A DNA stretch of 64,000 bases from Aldrovandia affinis (Eukaryota; Chordata; Actinopteri; Notacanthiformes; Halosauridae), in NCBI GenBank assembly GCA_029706075.1, contig JAINUG010000175.1:682001-746000 (forward strand), read 5' to 3'. The position numbers and the translations under genes were made by a program. Positions 37,601-64,000 of the stretch are shown here, piece by piece. Every line of letters starts with the position of its first letter. The first letter of the stretch is position 1. The notes under the pieces are model-generated. The model had not been told where the DNA came from. It did no database searches and saw nothing but the letters and a program-made list of their open reading frames with translations.

Positions 37601-39285
37601 GCCAATCAGATCTCCCCACAGGCCCCAAATAACCAATCAAATGAGCTGGCTATGATAAGCAGGTACTCAATTATATCGTTAACATAATGAATGGTGTGTA
37701 AGTAATATACTTCCTGCAGCAATGGATTGCACTCTACACAATTTGACTTTGGCATACGGTAAAATATGCACAACTTGACCTTGGCATACAGTAAAATGTA
37801 AAGCTGTAAAGAGAGCATATCATATAATGTATGATATATAACAAAAATATGGGTTTTCATTATACATCATGCTTATTTTGAGCTGTTTATTAAAGTTTAA
37901 GACACACAAAAGACCAAATGAAGACAAAGCCCCACTGCCAGCTCTCGTTAGCAGTTACGTTGGGATACAAATCAGTGAAATAGTTACACTTTTGCTCATA
38001 CCCCATCACTACAGACTTTATTGTGCACATGACCAATGATGGTCTGCTTCAAAAATGGTTTCAGCAATGGATTTCTGTGGTTTTAACACAGACTACAATG
38101 TCTCAGGGTTGCCAGATTTCACCCATGTATGCGTCGCCCTTTCTCGTGGTCTAAATGCATGAGTGCCACAGTCAATTTATGAGAGCTGGCCAGGAAAGGA
38201 ACAATATATATAATTATCTATGTATGCATTTCATTGCTCTTGGCCAAAGGGGGAAACATCGGCTTTTAGGTATTTCAATGTGAGAGTGTTCAGTCCCTTT
38301 AACAGCTGATAGACAAACAGCCAATAAGAATACCTGTTGAATCTGCCAGTCAAACACGAGAACAAGATCCTGACTAAATGGGCAAAGATATCAAATCAAC
38401 CAATGGAAACAGACTTTCAATAACCAAGTTTAAATCCATAGGAGTCAGTTACAATGATTATTTTAAAAACAACCAAACCAAGGAATGCCATCAGTATCGT
38501 TAACTGCCAGTGTGGTTAAACATTAATAAACATCAATGCAATTTATGGGTTTCCTATACTAAATTTGACCAAATTTCACAAATATTCACCGTGAATGTTT
38601 ATTTTTCCGTAGTCCTTAGCCGTGATTCTCTGTGATCAGGACACCATGTTAGATTTCAAAGTTCAGCTCATTTTTATTGTCCTTTGTTAATGACCCCAGA
38701 AGGATCAGGCAGAGCTCTGCTGGCCCGTGTATGCCTTTACGCCCCATTTATTGAGTCCATGTTTATCCACCTTGAAGTCAAGTACTGAGATACAGTGGTG
38801 TTTGTTTCACCTGAATCTGATTCCTCAGTTTTATATGTTTGGTGAATATTGTCACCACTTCATCATCTATCTCTGACAGACCATGTGATGAGAGAGGAGA
38901 GGAGAGGAGAGGAGAGGAGAGTAGGAGGGGGTTTGTCTGCAGAAAAGGGAGGAAGGGACCAGAGTGCTAAATCACAGAGCGGGCCAGTGATGAAGGTGTC
39001 TGTGGAGTGCTGTTCATTCAGGTGCAGAGCAGATGGCCATCAAACGACTCGAACAGTTAATTTATACGGCTCAGTACATCAGCGTTCCCAAACTGGAATC
39101 GTGAAATAACAGAGCCTTTTTTTCACATTTCCGCTTCCATAAATTTTCACGGAAAGATATAAAGTCAACGCTCTGGTGAGACAGTGAAACCTTTGTATGG
39201 GACCGATTCTGCCATTAAAACAGCGTGGATGTAATTTCGATGTTAAAATCTGCGTGACATAACATCAATCCTGAACGGGCTATGT
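37601..39285. other. Intergenic, nothing recognised apart from a microsatellite
   Basis: Contains the GAGAG tract listed separately; no gene found. Confidence 0.6.
38886..38924. repeat. (GAGAG)n microsatellite
   Basis: GAGGA repeats, about seven units. Confidence 0.9.
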
Positions 39286-39478
39286 CAGGGGTCTCCAGTC
39301 TTATCCGAGAAGGGCCGGTGCGGGGGCAGGCTTTTGTTCTAACCCAGCACTAACACTGAACTCAGTCTTAACTGAGGACCATGATTAGTTGATTATTTGA
39401 ATCAGGTGTGTTAGTGCTGGGTTAGAACAAAAGCCTGCCCCCACACCGGCCCTTCTCGGACAAGACTGGAGACCCCTG
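39286..39478. mobile_element. Palindromic MITE (hAT-type ends), 193 bp
   Basis: About 70 bases at the left (CAGGGGTCTCCAGTCTTATC through CCAGCACTAACAC) recur inverted at the right with only about two mismatches, around a 50-base spacer. The CAGGGG...CCCCTG ends suggest hAT. Flanks GGCTATGT and GTCTGTGG match only in part, so the target duplication has decayed or is not one. Confidence 0.85.
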
Positions 39479-39779
39479 GTCTGTGGGGGTCTTGCCGTTC
39501 CACGTGTTACTGTTCACCCAGACTCCTCTAGTCCTCAGTGAGCTCCCATGCGCTCAGATGTGAGCAGGGCTCTGTGGGGTGGGAAGAGGAGCTTTTTCCA
39601 TCGGCCTGTGATCTTTGCCCTGACCCGTGACCACAGGGGTCTCCCAAATCAAGGGTGGCGTTTTAAAGATGCACCACTGTTCTCTGAAACCCAAGCGCCT
39701 GTTACTGGAGGGTCTCTACCCACTGCAGGGACATACAGGGACATAACTTTCAGTACAATGTCAAGTACAGACTGGGTAC

Positions 39780-40300
39780 CACTGATACAGGTAACTGGTG
39801 CTCTTATGATACAGGTAACCCATCTGGTTATGTGCTTAGGTCATCGTACAAGGGTCTCCTCACTCTGCAAAAAGCTAAAGGTGACCTGGCCTTCTCAGTG
39901 CAGGCTCCTGAACTGTGGAATACCTTGCCTGAAAACATCAGAGGTGCTCATTCTGTCCCCACTCTTATAAAAACACATGTTTCACCGGTGTATAATGTTT
40001 CATCCTGTCTTATGGTTGCTGACTCCATGCCCTGCTTTGTCTTGTAATTTTCTTTTATATTCGCCTGTGTGTTTAATCTTCCTTTTTAATCCTTTTGATT
40101 TACTAATTTCACTTGTAATCTATTTTTATGCCCATGGCTGTTGTTCTCCACGCCCTGTGTTTTCTTGTCATTTTATCTGACATTTGCCTTTGTGTTTAAT
40201 CTGCTTTTTAAAATCCTTTTGTTTTAATCCTTTGTTTTGCCTGGAAAGTGCTTTGAGCGCCATGTATGTGCCAAGTGCTTCATAAGTTATTATTTCGTAA
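39780..40300 (+). mobile_element. LINE ORF2 C-terminal fragment and 3' end
   Basis: The plus strand encodes YVLRSSYKGLLTLQKAKGDL and AFSVQAPELWNTLPENIRGA, the C-terminal pattern (APxLWNxLPxxIR) of L2-like LINEs. It is followed by a T-rich region and GTGCTTTGAGCGCCATGTAT GTGCC near 40250, the typical 3' end of such elements. Confidence 0.65.
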
Positions 40301-40504
40301 AAATATTATATATACGTACAGCCAACATCTACAAAGAAACCAGATTCTTTAAGCAAAATAAACAGGCTTTGTTCCTGTGCTCTTCAGATATAGTTACCCT
40401 ATAGTAGCTGTCCTCATACGTACAGTACACACCCAGCATATATCAGGTATACGGTATATTCTCCACATCATGCCACTCGTTTATCTTTTTTTAAATGTGC
40501 TACA

Positions 40505-40645
40505 TACAGGGGGTAGATGAAATAATGTAAACACCGAACAATATATGAATATTTATTAATTAATAAGGAGTTGGGCCACCTTTTGCCTTCAGAACAGCTT
40601 CAGTCCTTCTTGATGTGTTTTTGATCCAGGATCAGTTCATAAGGG
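40505..40645. mobile_element. Tc1/mariner-like fragment
   Basis: AATATTTATTAATTAATAAG GAGTTGGGCCACCTTTTGCC TTCAGAACAGCTTC resembles a non-autonomous fish Tc1/mariner family. Ends are not clear. Confidence 0.3.
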
Positions 40646-41115
40646 CATCATTTATGTAACATGTGGACACAAAGCTTTTCATAAGGTGGTCAGATTGTAA
40701 TGCTTGTGAATGAACAAAAGAAATGTAAGAATTTCTTTATGAATTCTCATAAATATACAATAGTGACGCCCTAAGAACCATAAATAACACAATAGACTGA
40801 CCCTTAACTATACATACCTGAAAGAGTGTGTAAATGTCTATGTCCTCATTTACACACAAAGAGCTGGAGTTTAATACAGTGGGTGGGTGGTGGAGCTACA
40901 GCACATCCACACACCAAACCAGCTGAAGAGCGCAGCTCTGGTAAAGTGCTAGTGATGAAAATGATTGGACGGGCTGCATTAATCCAGATCCAATGTCCTG
41001 TCCGTGTCACAGACAGTAACTGGATCCTGAGGCTGTGCACTGTAGCATGTCTGAGACTCTTCCAGCAGCTCCTCTCCTCACATGGTAGAGAGTAAGCAAG
41101 ACAGGGCCTGATCTG

Positions 41116-41266
41116 GGCCCATATGTATAAAGCTTTTCAGAGTAGGAGAGCTGATCTAGGATCAGTTTAGCCTTTTATCTCATAATGGATAAGGTTAGGA
41201 TGTGGACAGGGGAAACCTGATCCTAGATTAGCATTCCTACTCTGAGATGCTTTGTACATACAGGCC
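41116..41266. mobile_element. MITE with GGCC ends and CTG target duplication
   Basis: Left GGCCCATATGTATAAAGC, CAGAGTAGGAGAGCTGATCT AGGATCAG; right, inverted, GGCCTGTATGTACAAAGCAT CTCAGAGTAGGAATGCTAAT CTAGGATCAGG. CTG flanks both ends (41113-41115 and 41267-41269). The end and target are like those of the Harbinger element at 27888-29647, so it may be a small relative. Confidence 0.7.
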
Positions 41267-44200
41267 CTGTACTTGGATCTGAGATTGCTGGTTGTGATGC
41301 TGGTTCTAACACTGTAGACCAGGGTTACTCAAATCTGGCTCAAGTAGTTAATTGAACAATTAGTGCAACTGATTGGCCAGTGTCTTCACACCTGACTCTC
41401 GAGTAAAGGGAGGGTGGAAAACAGCAGTACTCGGCCCATGAGGACCGTGGTTTGAGTACCTATGCTGTAGACCAGTGTTCCTCAAATCACAGTTCTGCAT
41501 GGGCCAAACACTGATGTTTTTCCACCCTTTCTTTACCTGGGAGCCAGGTATGAAGACACTCTGGCCAATTAGCTACCTGAGAAAAAGGAAAACCAGGATC
41601 TGTGATGTGGATCTGTGGGCCAAATCTAAGGAACCCTGCTATAGACTATTACCTGCCTTTAGTTCTCTATGATTTTTAAGTTCAACTGTTCCATAATTTT
41701 TTTCTTTGACCTATTTTAACACAATGCGTGTGTTCAACTAGGAACACTTTACAGCTCATTACAATTCAGGAGTTGTCATTATGATTGGATCAAAACTCAA
41801 CCAGGACAGAAAAACCGCTGCTGTGACTCAATGGTTCACAATCCTGGTCCTGGCGAGCCGCAGGGTCTCCTGTTGGTTTTTGTTTTTAGCTTAAAAACAG
41901 CAACTGATTTATACGTCTCTTGATTAATTAAGGTATTGGGAAACACATGTTTAGGTTCCATAATTCTGTGCTGAAACAGATTTGAACGCAAGGCAGGTTT
42001 GACTCATTACCATTTGTTTGCTTTGCCTGTGAACTCTTCATTTTCCATTTAGTTGAATTACTTTTTAAGACTAGTTTTTAAGACTTTACTGATTTCAGTT
42101 GTAGGTCTATCAGTGAATAATTAAAAAAATATCTCTTTCAAAGTTTTCCACAGCACATTACACTTTTAATATGACTGATTAAAAGTCCTTAAATGAATAT
42201 AGAACATTCATTATATATGTTTGTGATATAATGTAGCATTAACAGGGTAAATCATCCCCCACTGGACATTAAAAGTGTCTAATTAAAAACAATTAGCAGC
42301 TCGTTATACTACAGGAATTTCAATTATGTTTGAAAACCAGCATAGACAGTGGTAGACAGTGGGCCAGGGCTGAGGTTCAAAACATCTGGTTTAACATAAT
42401 CAAAATTGGCTGCACAAATAGTGTTGTAATATTGAATGGCCACTAGATAGAGCTACAGACTTGCAACTGAGAGTTTCAAAACAAAGCTCAAGAGATTGGC
42501 GTGCAGCTTGTTTTTGCAGGCCTGTCATTCCTTCGATTCCTTCGATTTTTTTCATTGTATTGAATACACAATACGGTGTTAATTAATTGATTCACCAAAC
42601 TGAAAAAGGTGATTATTAATGCACTACACAGGGGATAATTCATAGCTGCTAGAATGTTGATTGACGCCAGACCACATGCACTAACTGTCACAATGGATCG
42701 ATAGGACTATACAGCGTTCATTTCTAATAAAGAAAATGCATAGGACTACAAATTTATCTTGCGAAGGTTGAGGAATCCCGGGAAGGCTCCTTGTTCCCAC
42801 CACAAGATGGCAGTCTTGTTCCATGTACATTAATTCTTGATATTGTCCAAATATATCTGTAGCTACTCTAAAAAATACTGTACGTCACCATTGGTGTCAT
42901 GTTTAATACTAAAGATTGATGTTCCGAGGAATAACCACGCTTACAATGTGGGACAAATGCAGAAGTGTTTTCCTTCACCTACGTCAAATTAATTATTATA
43001 TTATTAATAAATGATATCCGAGTCCCTTCAATAGAATTTTACAAATGATCTGAAACCAACTATTTCATACTTGTGCTCATTGAAAACACGAGTATTTTAA
43101 TTAAGTGCCATCGCTTTAGGTCAAACGTGTCAAAATCAAAAACGTTTTATGTTGAATATATACGTAACATGTTATGCAATATTGATCATTTATTATTAAT
43201 GTCATATGAATAAACAGTACATAATACTGTATAACTGTAATGAAATTGCTTTTGATTATTAGTATACATTCTGCCAAAACAATTCCGATATTTCTAGCTG
43301 GCAAACACTGAGGGTACCTCAGGCAGGAGTGGCTGCCAGATTGTTGCATAACGTTACATTTCACACTAACGTGTCTGCCCTGTCAGCAAGAATACGCAGC
43401 TTTAGCCTATACCCTACCACGTACCATTATACATGCCGCTAGGAAATATGCTCCGCAATAGGTGAACAAGTTTTATTTACTTGGAGATTTTCAACAATAC
43501 ACGTAGCTGCACTCTTTTTGACGAGCAACCTCTGTAGATGACCGTTTGCTATATTTATTGGAATATCCATGTTCGATACAATAAAATTGAACTTTTGAAC
43601 CTTGTACAAGCTGTCTGACAGCTAATGCTACCTGTTTTACAAACAATGTAAATTATAACTGCAATGCAAGTTAATATTACGAGGAATAGATTTATTATTT
43701 ACTTATTTTGTAACTCGTATGTTCCCGTTGTATCCATGTTGTTCAAAACAGAACAATCAAAAGACGACACAGTACACGTTTAAAATATATAATTTGGTCA
43801 ATCGATGCGCACAAAAAGCTTGTGATGTCTTTGGATATTTCGCTTAAAGAATAGTAAACAATCACATAGTCTCAATTGAGTTCTCTTTTTGTCAAATGCC
43901 TGGGAACCTGATACAGAAGAGCAATGTACCCCCGCAACCTCACCAGAATACATGATATAATATTATTTGTAAAATGATCGTGAGATGTGAAAACCAATTG
44001 AAATGAAAAAAAAAAATCTATAATGCTGCAAGACACAATATGTATTTCAGCTAGAAACACAATCACATATCTATGTTTTTTGCATAATAACTGTGTGTTC
44101 ACTTGTGATGCACTGATTTAAATATTTATGTTGATAATAATACACTTTATAGCGTTTTGTGAGTGTCTACTGTAGTTATATCTATATATATTGAAGTGTT

Positions 44201-47200
44201 TTTCTCTGTGTGTGTGTGTGTGTGTGTATCTGTTTGCACACGTGTGGGGGTGTCTGCGTGTGTGTATGTGTGTGTCTGCTTGCATGCGTGTGAGGGTGCG
44301 TGCATGTGTGTGTACAGTAAGGGGTCACAGCAAAACAGCCCTAAGGGTGCTCAGTAAATGGAGTATAACACCAGGAGGACTTGGAATGGGAGAGCTGGAA
44401 CTCTGGAGCACAAATCATTAAGCACAGTATGTACCTCTTTGGAGCCATAGCTTTTGAAAACCTATCTGGACTCAAATTGTGTGTGTGTGTGTGTACGTGT
44501 GTGTGTGTGTGACACTGTTTGTGTAAAGGTTTTGCGCATCAGGAAGGGTTAATGACTGAGGTTCTCCCCCAACCTTGCACTGTGTTCAGTACACTCTAAA
44601 TAATAAAGGTTCTTTATGGTTCTATACTTGGTAGCAAGAACTATTTCCCAAAACGGTTCTATATCGAAGCCTGTGATTGCACTTGCATTGACATTTCCAT
44701 TCAAAATGGTTCTATATAGACCCTTTTAGGGGTTTACCAAGGGCAGTGAAAACGGAAAAGTTTTTTCGAAGAAATGTTTATTTTAACAACATGCCGAAAA
44801 TTATAATTTACAGCAGTATTTTTTCATTCACATCCAGTTGCACCAAGACTGTCACAAAGGCGGCGTGCGGAAGGGGCAGGGGCATGCCTCTCTCCCAGGG
44901 ACCACAGCCATGCCCTTTGACCCATACTGTATTGTGTTGCACTGAAAAGTCAAACAACAACTCTGTTCGAATGTGGGAAAGCATGATTGTACACTGTATA
45001 TTAACAGTCATAAGTGATATACAACACATTGGAACGGAGTACCTAAAGATGCCAGTGCTTTTTACACTGTGCCTGTGATTTACCGAAGGGAAAAAATATA
45101 TACACCTTTGAAACGGGTTAATGTGTGCTGTGTACAGCAGGGGCAGGGCATTTGTTTTTTTATTTTATTTTACACACAACATTAATAGATACTAAATTAT
45201 ATAGAAAATACTGATGCACTAAAATAGCATTCACATGCAATTTGTACATTGTCTTACTTGCTGGACCATCACATGATTTTCCTTATTTATGTATTTATTC
45301 AATTATTCATTTTCATGAAATTCACAGCTACCTTTAAGGGAATATATTACCTTGCAAACAATACCAAATATCTAGCGAATATTCACTTTTGCGTATTGGA
45401 AACTGACAGATAAAAATGATGACAGATCTCTGAGTGTAAAATCTGATGGTTAAACCTTGGGCCTCCGCTGGAGGAAGGGGTTAAGCTCTTTTTTAGGGGA
45501 CCAATGGGGTCGGAATCATTTTCATGTGGGCTGAAATTCCAGTGTTTTATGTCCACGTTGAAGTGTTCTGTAACCAGCTGGTTGTACATGGCATGATATA
45601 AAGTCACGCAAGGGTGATTGATTTGTGTGCACTTTGGTGCGAGGTGGTAGCAAGACCGCCGGGCGAAACACAATAACCAGAAAGGTCAAATTTACTGTAG
45701 GATCTAGTGTCTTCTCTCGATGTGCTGAGATCTCACTCCAATTCACAAAGCCCATTGGTTCAGCATGACTGTTATTGATTTATCTGCGTTATGTTCCAGT
45801 TTTAGAGTGATGCAGCTCTCAGCTCAGATGGCTGGTGCTCACACATTCATAACTGTGACCCTATATTACGCCTGTGGCGGTATTCATAGGTTTGTTTTTC
45901 GCCGTAGTGTCGTCCGTGTGTGCACATAGGATAATGACAGGAGAACAGGAAGCATTTCCTCAACCCTATCTCCCTGTCATCCACAAGGTACTCGCTACTG
46001 TGAAAATGCATCAGGGTTTTTTTATTACTAGATAATATTAGATTACTGTAACATGGTGTCTGTTTGAGGACAGGTATAAAGAGTGGCTTGTGAAAAGTTC
46101 TGTCCCTTTTGCCTGGTATTTGGGGGTTAATGCTACATGTTGTGGCTTGTAAGCTATCAAGCTATCAGGAGTGGATCCAAGTTAATTTGGTTCAATTATG
46201 TTTTAAGGATTCATTTTTCTCAGATTATGAAACTGTGTCATTTTTAATAAACTGTAATCTAATTGTCCCCCCAAAAAATCGAAAGTTAAGTAGCTACTGT
46301 GTTTGTTTGCCAGTGTAAAACTGCATATTTAATTAATTGGTCCATCTCACTGACAGGTTTGTAATACATATATTGTAGCTTTTAGTATTAATATTTGAGA
46401 GACACATTTCTAAATGAGCCTTTCCACAAAACAATAAGGAATAAATTACAGAATGGGGTTTGGCTTGATAGATACAGTAATGTATATACACACACCAATA
46501 ACTATTTGCTTTTCAAAGACAGATTGCTAATATACATGTGTTGGGAATAACACACTCGTGTGAATATACTGCAGAATTTTTCATGACCTCAGAAAAGACA
46601 CAACATTTCCAAAATAACTTAAAAAACGAATGTTAAAATAAAAGATTGGCATGTGTTCGAAGAGTGTTGGAAGTTTTAACCGTATGAGGATGCAGTAGTT
46701 TGTGTGACAAAGCAAGGAAATGTACAATAACATACCATTTAAACTGCTCCAGACACTCCAGATATAACTCTGTGGATGTAAAAAATAAAACATTCCTTTT
46801 TGAAACAAGTTTAAATAGGTGTCTGGCCTGGAAGAGCTTATTCCGATTGGTAACACGGATTGCGACTCATCACAGAGAACGCGGTGTCAGCCTATTGCAT
46901 CTTGAGGAGAAGGACCTGGCAGAGAAGATGGCATTCGTTATCATCTTTGATAATGGGTAACTGAGGAGGTAATGAATGTAACAGCATGTGAAGACTGTAA
47001 TATCTCTGTCATTATAAATACTGTATGTTAACAGCAGAGAATATCACTGGCCCGGATGTGTTCGGTCATGTTTTATACACAAAGTTTAGAACCAGGGCTC
47101 CACTTCCCTGGCACGGATGAAGATGAACACACAACATTTCTTTTAAAACCAGATGGCTGAACACTTGGGTAAAATTGAAGTGCAGGGATTTTGACCTGCG

Positions 47201-47639
47201 CTTGGAAGAAATCACCCAGCAGGTGTAGAGGATTACACAACACACGTCCGCAGTGCTGACCTCCATCTTACTGCGTTTCACTGCAGAAACTGCCATCACC
47301 TGTGAGACGACAGTGGGTTCTGGAGGAAATAGCAATCAGTTAAAACGACCAAACAATGAAACTAAACTAAAAGAGAAGTGATGTTTGTGTAGACTATTTA
47401 CAGAGAGTCTGTTTCAGGCTTTGTCTTCCATCGTTCCTTGAAAGAGATTAGTCAAAAAGGGGTGGAGGGAGTCGAGTGTGAAAGCGTCTGCTCCGCCCTG
47501 CCCAATGTAAACATCTTCATCAATGCAGCCGCCGTGACCAATCAAGAGCATGTTGCATCTGTTTCCAGTTCAGTCTTCTTTCTTCTTTTCAAAGTCTATT
47601 CAGAAGGAGTCTTTCTGTAAGGTGGAAGGGTAGGGGAGA
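41267..47639. other. Intergenic region 3' of sema3a, possibly including its 3' UTR
   Basis: Two MITE-like strings (GGTTACTCAAATCTGGCTC near 41324 and GTTCCTCAAATCACAGTTCT near 41477) and one at about 44590-44730 (AAAGGTTCTTTATGGTTCTA) are unsupported by paired ends. No exon found. AATAAA on the minus strand occurs near 46021, but the true poly(A) site of sema3a cannot be fixed. Confidence 0.5.
44204..44316. repeat. (TG)n microsatellite with degenerate extension
   Basis: A pure TG run of about 12 repeats, then TG-rich variants (GTGTGGGGGTGTCTGCGTG). A second TG run is at about 44480-44512. Confidence 0.9.
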
Positions 47640-47865
47640 AAACGGGTGTGTCACATGCTCCGTGGCGCTCGCTGGAGCTTGTGTGGAGCGGGGCGTGGGG
47701 TAAACGAGCATGTGGGATGGAGCGGGGCGGGGGCTAAACGGGCGTGTGGGACCGGGCAGGGCGATTGTGGGGGTAAACGGGTGTGTGGGGTGTGGGGTGG
47801 GGCGGGGCAGTGGGTAAACGGGGGTGGGGGGCAGGACGGGGCGGGGCGGTGGGTAAACGGGCGTG

Positions 47866-47868
<3 letters not shown>
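47640..47868. repeat. GC-rich minisatellite next to the sema3a stop codon, with a repeated copy of the C-terminal codons
   Basis: On the plus strand TAAACGRGC recurs at 47701, 47735, 47774, 47815 and 47854, so about five imperfect G-rich units of 34-41 bases. The array is bounded by two related blocks read on the minus strand: the true end (HELQRAPRSV-stop, about 47866-47898) and a downstream copy at about 47651-47683 encoding HKLQRAPRSM-stop. About 30 of 38 bases match between the blocks. Most differences are synonymous if read as protein. Confidence 0.8.
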
Positions 47869-62431
<14,563 letters not shown>

Positions 62432-64000
62432 CTAGAAAGGGGAAACGCAGAGAAAAATGGGTTACATTAAAAAAACATAACCTGGGGCCCATCATTCTAT
62501 TTAAATTTTCTGGCCCTGGTTCCTTCTAGCTGAGAAATGCTTGAGAAACTCATGAGCAAGTGTTGATTTTCCACAATATTTTTTACAATTTCAGCAGCCA
62601 GTTGAACATTCAGTGCACAAGAAGCTGCAGATTTAAAAAAATGCTTAGAAGCTGAAGGAGCAAAACAAAAAAATCATTCAAAGTGAAAGATTTTTTTTTT
62701 AATGACATCGGGGCCTTTAAACCAAAATTACGGAAGAGGAGTATCCTCCCATATACTTCATGCTCTAAAACATGACTGAGCATCTATGCGCAACACAAAA
62801 GTTTAAGAGCACTAACGTGTGGAACCACAAGGAAATCTGAAGTCAGCAGCCAAATACTGAAGCCTTTTGTGTTTAATGAGAAATGTACACACATTAGATG
62901 GTGAAGTAACCTTACGCTTACAGTAACAAGTGAGATGCTGAAGTTCATATCTGGATTTGGAATCAGGCCCTACTTTCATGGCTCATGTGCATGTGGAACT
63001 GTGGTGCGTCCCAAAGATTTTGTCTGCTGCAAACACACAACATCCTACAACAGCTTTTATCACTTCCAGTCGCGCCCCGAATGTTTTTCCAGTGATGAAC
63101 ACAAATGGGTATCATTGTGTAAACCGCAATGATTTTGATTACAGCTCAGCTGCAAACAACATCCGTCACCGACCCTGCGACGTTTCACCCTGGGAGAAGA
63201 AGGCAACATACGGTGAAATATTCTGAAGCCATAACGCCAGCCACTCTGAAACTAAAACAGACATGACTGCGTTGTTTACTCCACGGCTGTAACCAGCGCT
63301 TAATGCGTTCAAGGGCACTTTGAGAGAGGCGGAGATTCTTTAGAAGTGCACTTTAGGACTGAGAGATTCGGCATCAGCCCAGGGCTCATATATCAGCAGC
63401 TGTATCATTTCATTTTGGGGACGTCTGGAGTTCAGGCCCAGTGAACTGGAAGTGTTCTCCAAGGCAGGCAGAGAGAATAGTTAATGTCTCGCCCCTGGGC
63501 AGTGCTCGCTCTGGGGGAGCCAGGCCGTGCCACATTCACACTCAAATACATCATTTCAGCCCAAACTGGACCTACATTTTGATGTAAATAAATATATCGA
63601 ATTTACTTCAAATGATATCCTATGAGATGTGGTAACTGACTCAGTCACTGGAGTGTATTTTTGACCTGAAACAAAGTATACAAGTGATCAACCATCAGCA
63701 AGCAGACAGACACATGTGATATTCAGCTGATCGTTCATTTAACGCAAATTAGACGCAAATCTGTGTGAGAGCTTCCCTTGGTTTTCACAGATGGATGTTA
63801 TTCGATCTATGTGGCAGCGATGATGAGAAGCAGCCCTGGAGGCTATTGTATTTAATTCCCCTCCATGAGGGGGGTCGGCTCTGGCTGCTTTGGCTCCGGG
63901 GGTTGCCAAATTGTGACCTCTTGTGCCCGGCTCTTAAGCAAACCAGCAGAAAGTCCTTCATTTACAAACAGCGAGACTCCGAGTTGTATCAGCACAGTCA
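62432..64000. other. sema3a intron up to window edge, nothing else seen
   Basis: Lies 5' of the first exon in the window on the minus strand, so is intron of sema3a. No semaphorin exon motif (such as an ending in RWLN before a GT donor) could be found on the minus strand, and no repeat family was recognised. Confidence 0.6.

Noticed and set aside
44590-44735. MITE-like sequence with AAAGGTTCTTTATGGTTCT
   Set aside because: Looks like a fish repeat, but I could not find a clear second end or target duplication.
62432-64000. Further upstream sema3a exons
   Set aside because: The expected strings of the preceding exon (SPYDPKLLTASLLI, DFAIFRTLG, RWLN) were looked for on the minus strand and not found.

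Overview
The window reads as vertebrate genomic DNA, most likely from a ray-finned fish. Coding sequence is split into short exons with GT/AG borders, there is no prokaryotic gene packing, and the repeats are of types known from fish: L2 LINEs and tRNA-derived SINEs sharing an L2-type tail, CR1-type LINEs with an SGNH-esterase ORF1, Tc1, hAT, Tigger and Harbinger transposons. An early-branching teleost would fit, but this is not proved. Only one host gene is supported: the 3' two thirds of a class 3 semaphorin, sema3a, on the minus strand at 47866-62431.

Right part (47.6-64 kb). Eleven coding exons can be placed to the base. Their reading phases agree at every junction, giving 550 residues plus stop. 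The part seen holds most of the sema domain, the PSI domain, the Ig domain and the basic tail with two furin-type basic sites. The N-terminal exons lie beyond base 64000. Whether this is sema3aa or sema3ab cannot be told. Introns hold a CR1 LINE, an L2 fragment, two tRNA-derived SINEs, a Tigger-like remnant, an hAT fragment and several minisatellites. Two small features touch the gene itself: a duplicated acceptor that would add 14 codons in frame, and a second copy of the last ten codons plus stop beyond a GC-rich minisatellite just downstream of the stop.

Left part (1-47.6 kb). This is gene-poor DNA downstream of sema3a in which I find no host exon. It holds an L2 LINE (about 4.4-6.75 kb); several Tc1-like remnants; a 25-bp satellite of about 78 units (16.8-18.8 kb) that starts exactly at a Tc1 end; a 1.76-kb Harbinger element carrying a nested solo LTR and a nested hAT-like element (27.9-29.6 kb); a 3.5-kb satellite of 31/33/37-bp units followed by a 48-bp satellite (31.7-35.8 kb); an hAT element with an exact 8-bp target duplication (36.6-37.4 kb) in one half of an older tandem duplication; and two inverted-repeat MITEs (39.3 and 41.1 kb).

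The very long open frames inside the satellites are by-products of repeat length and base content, not genes. All family names rest on reading the sequence by eye; no database search was possible.
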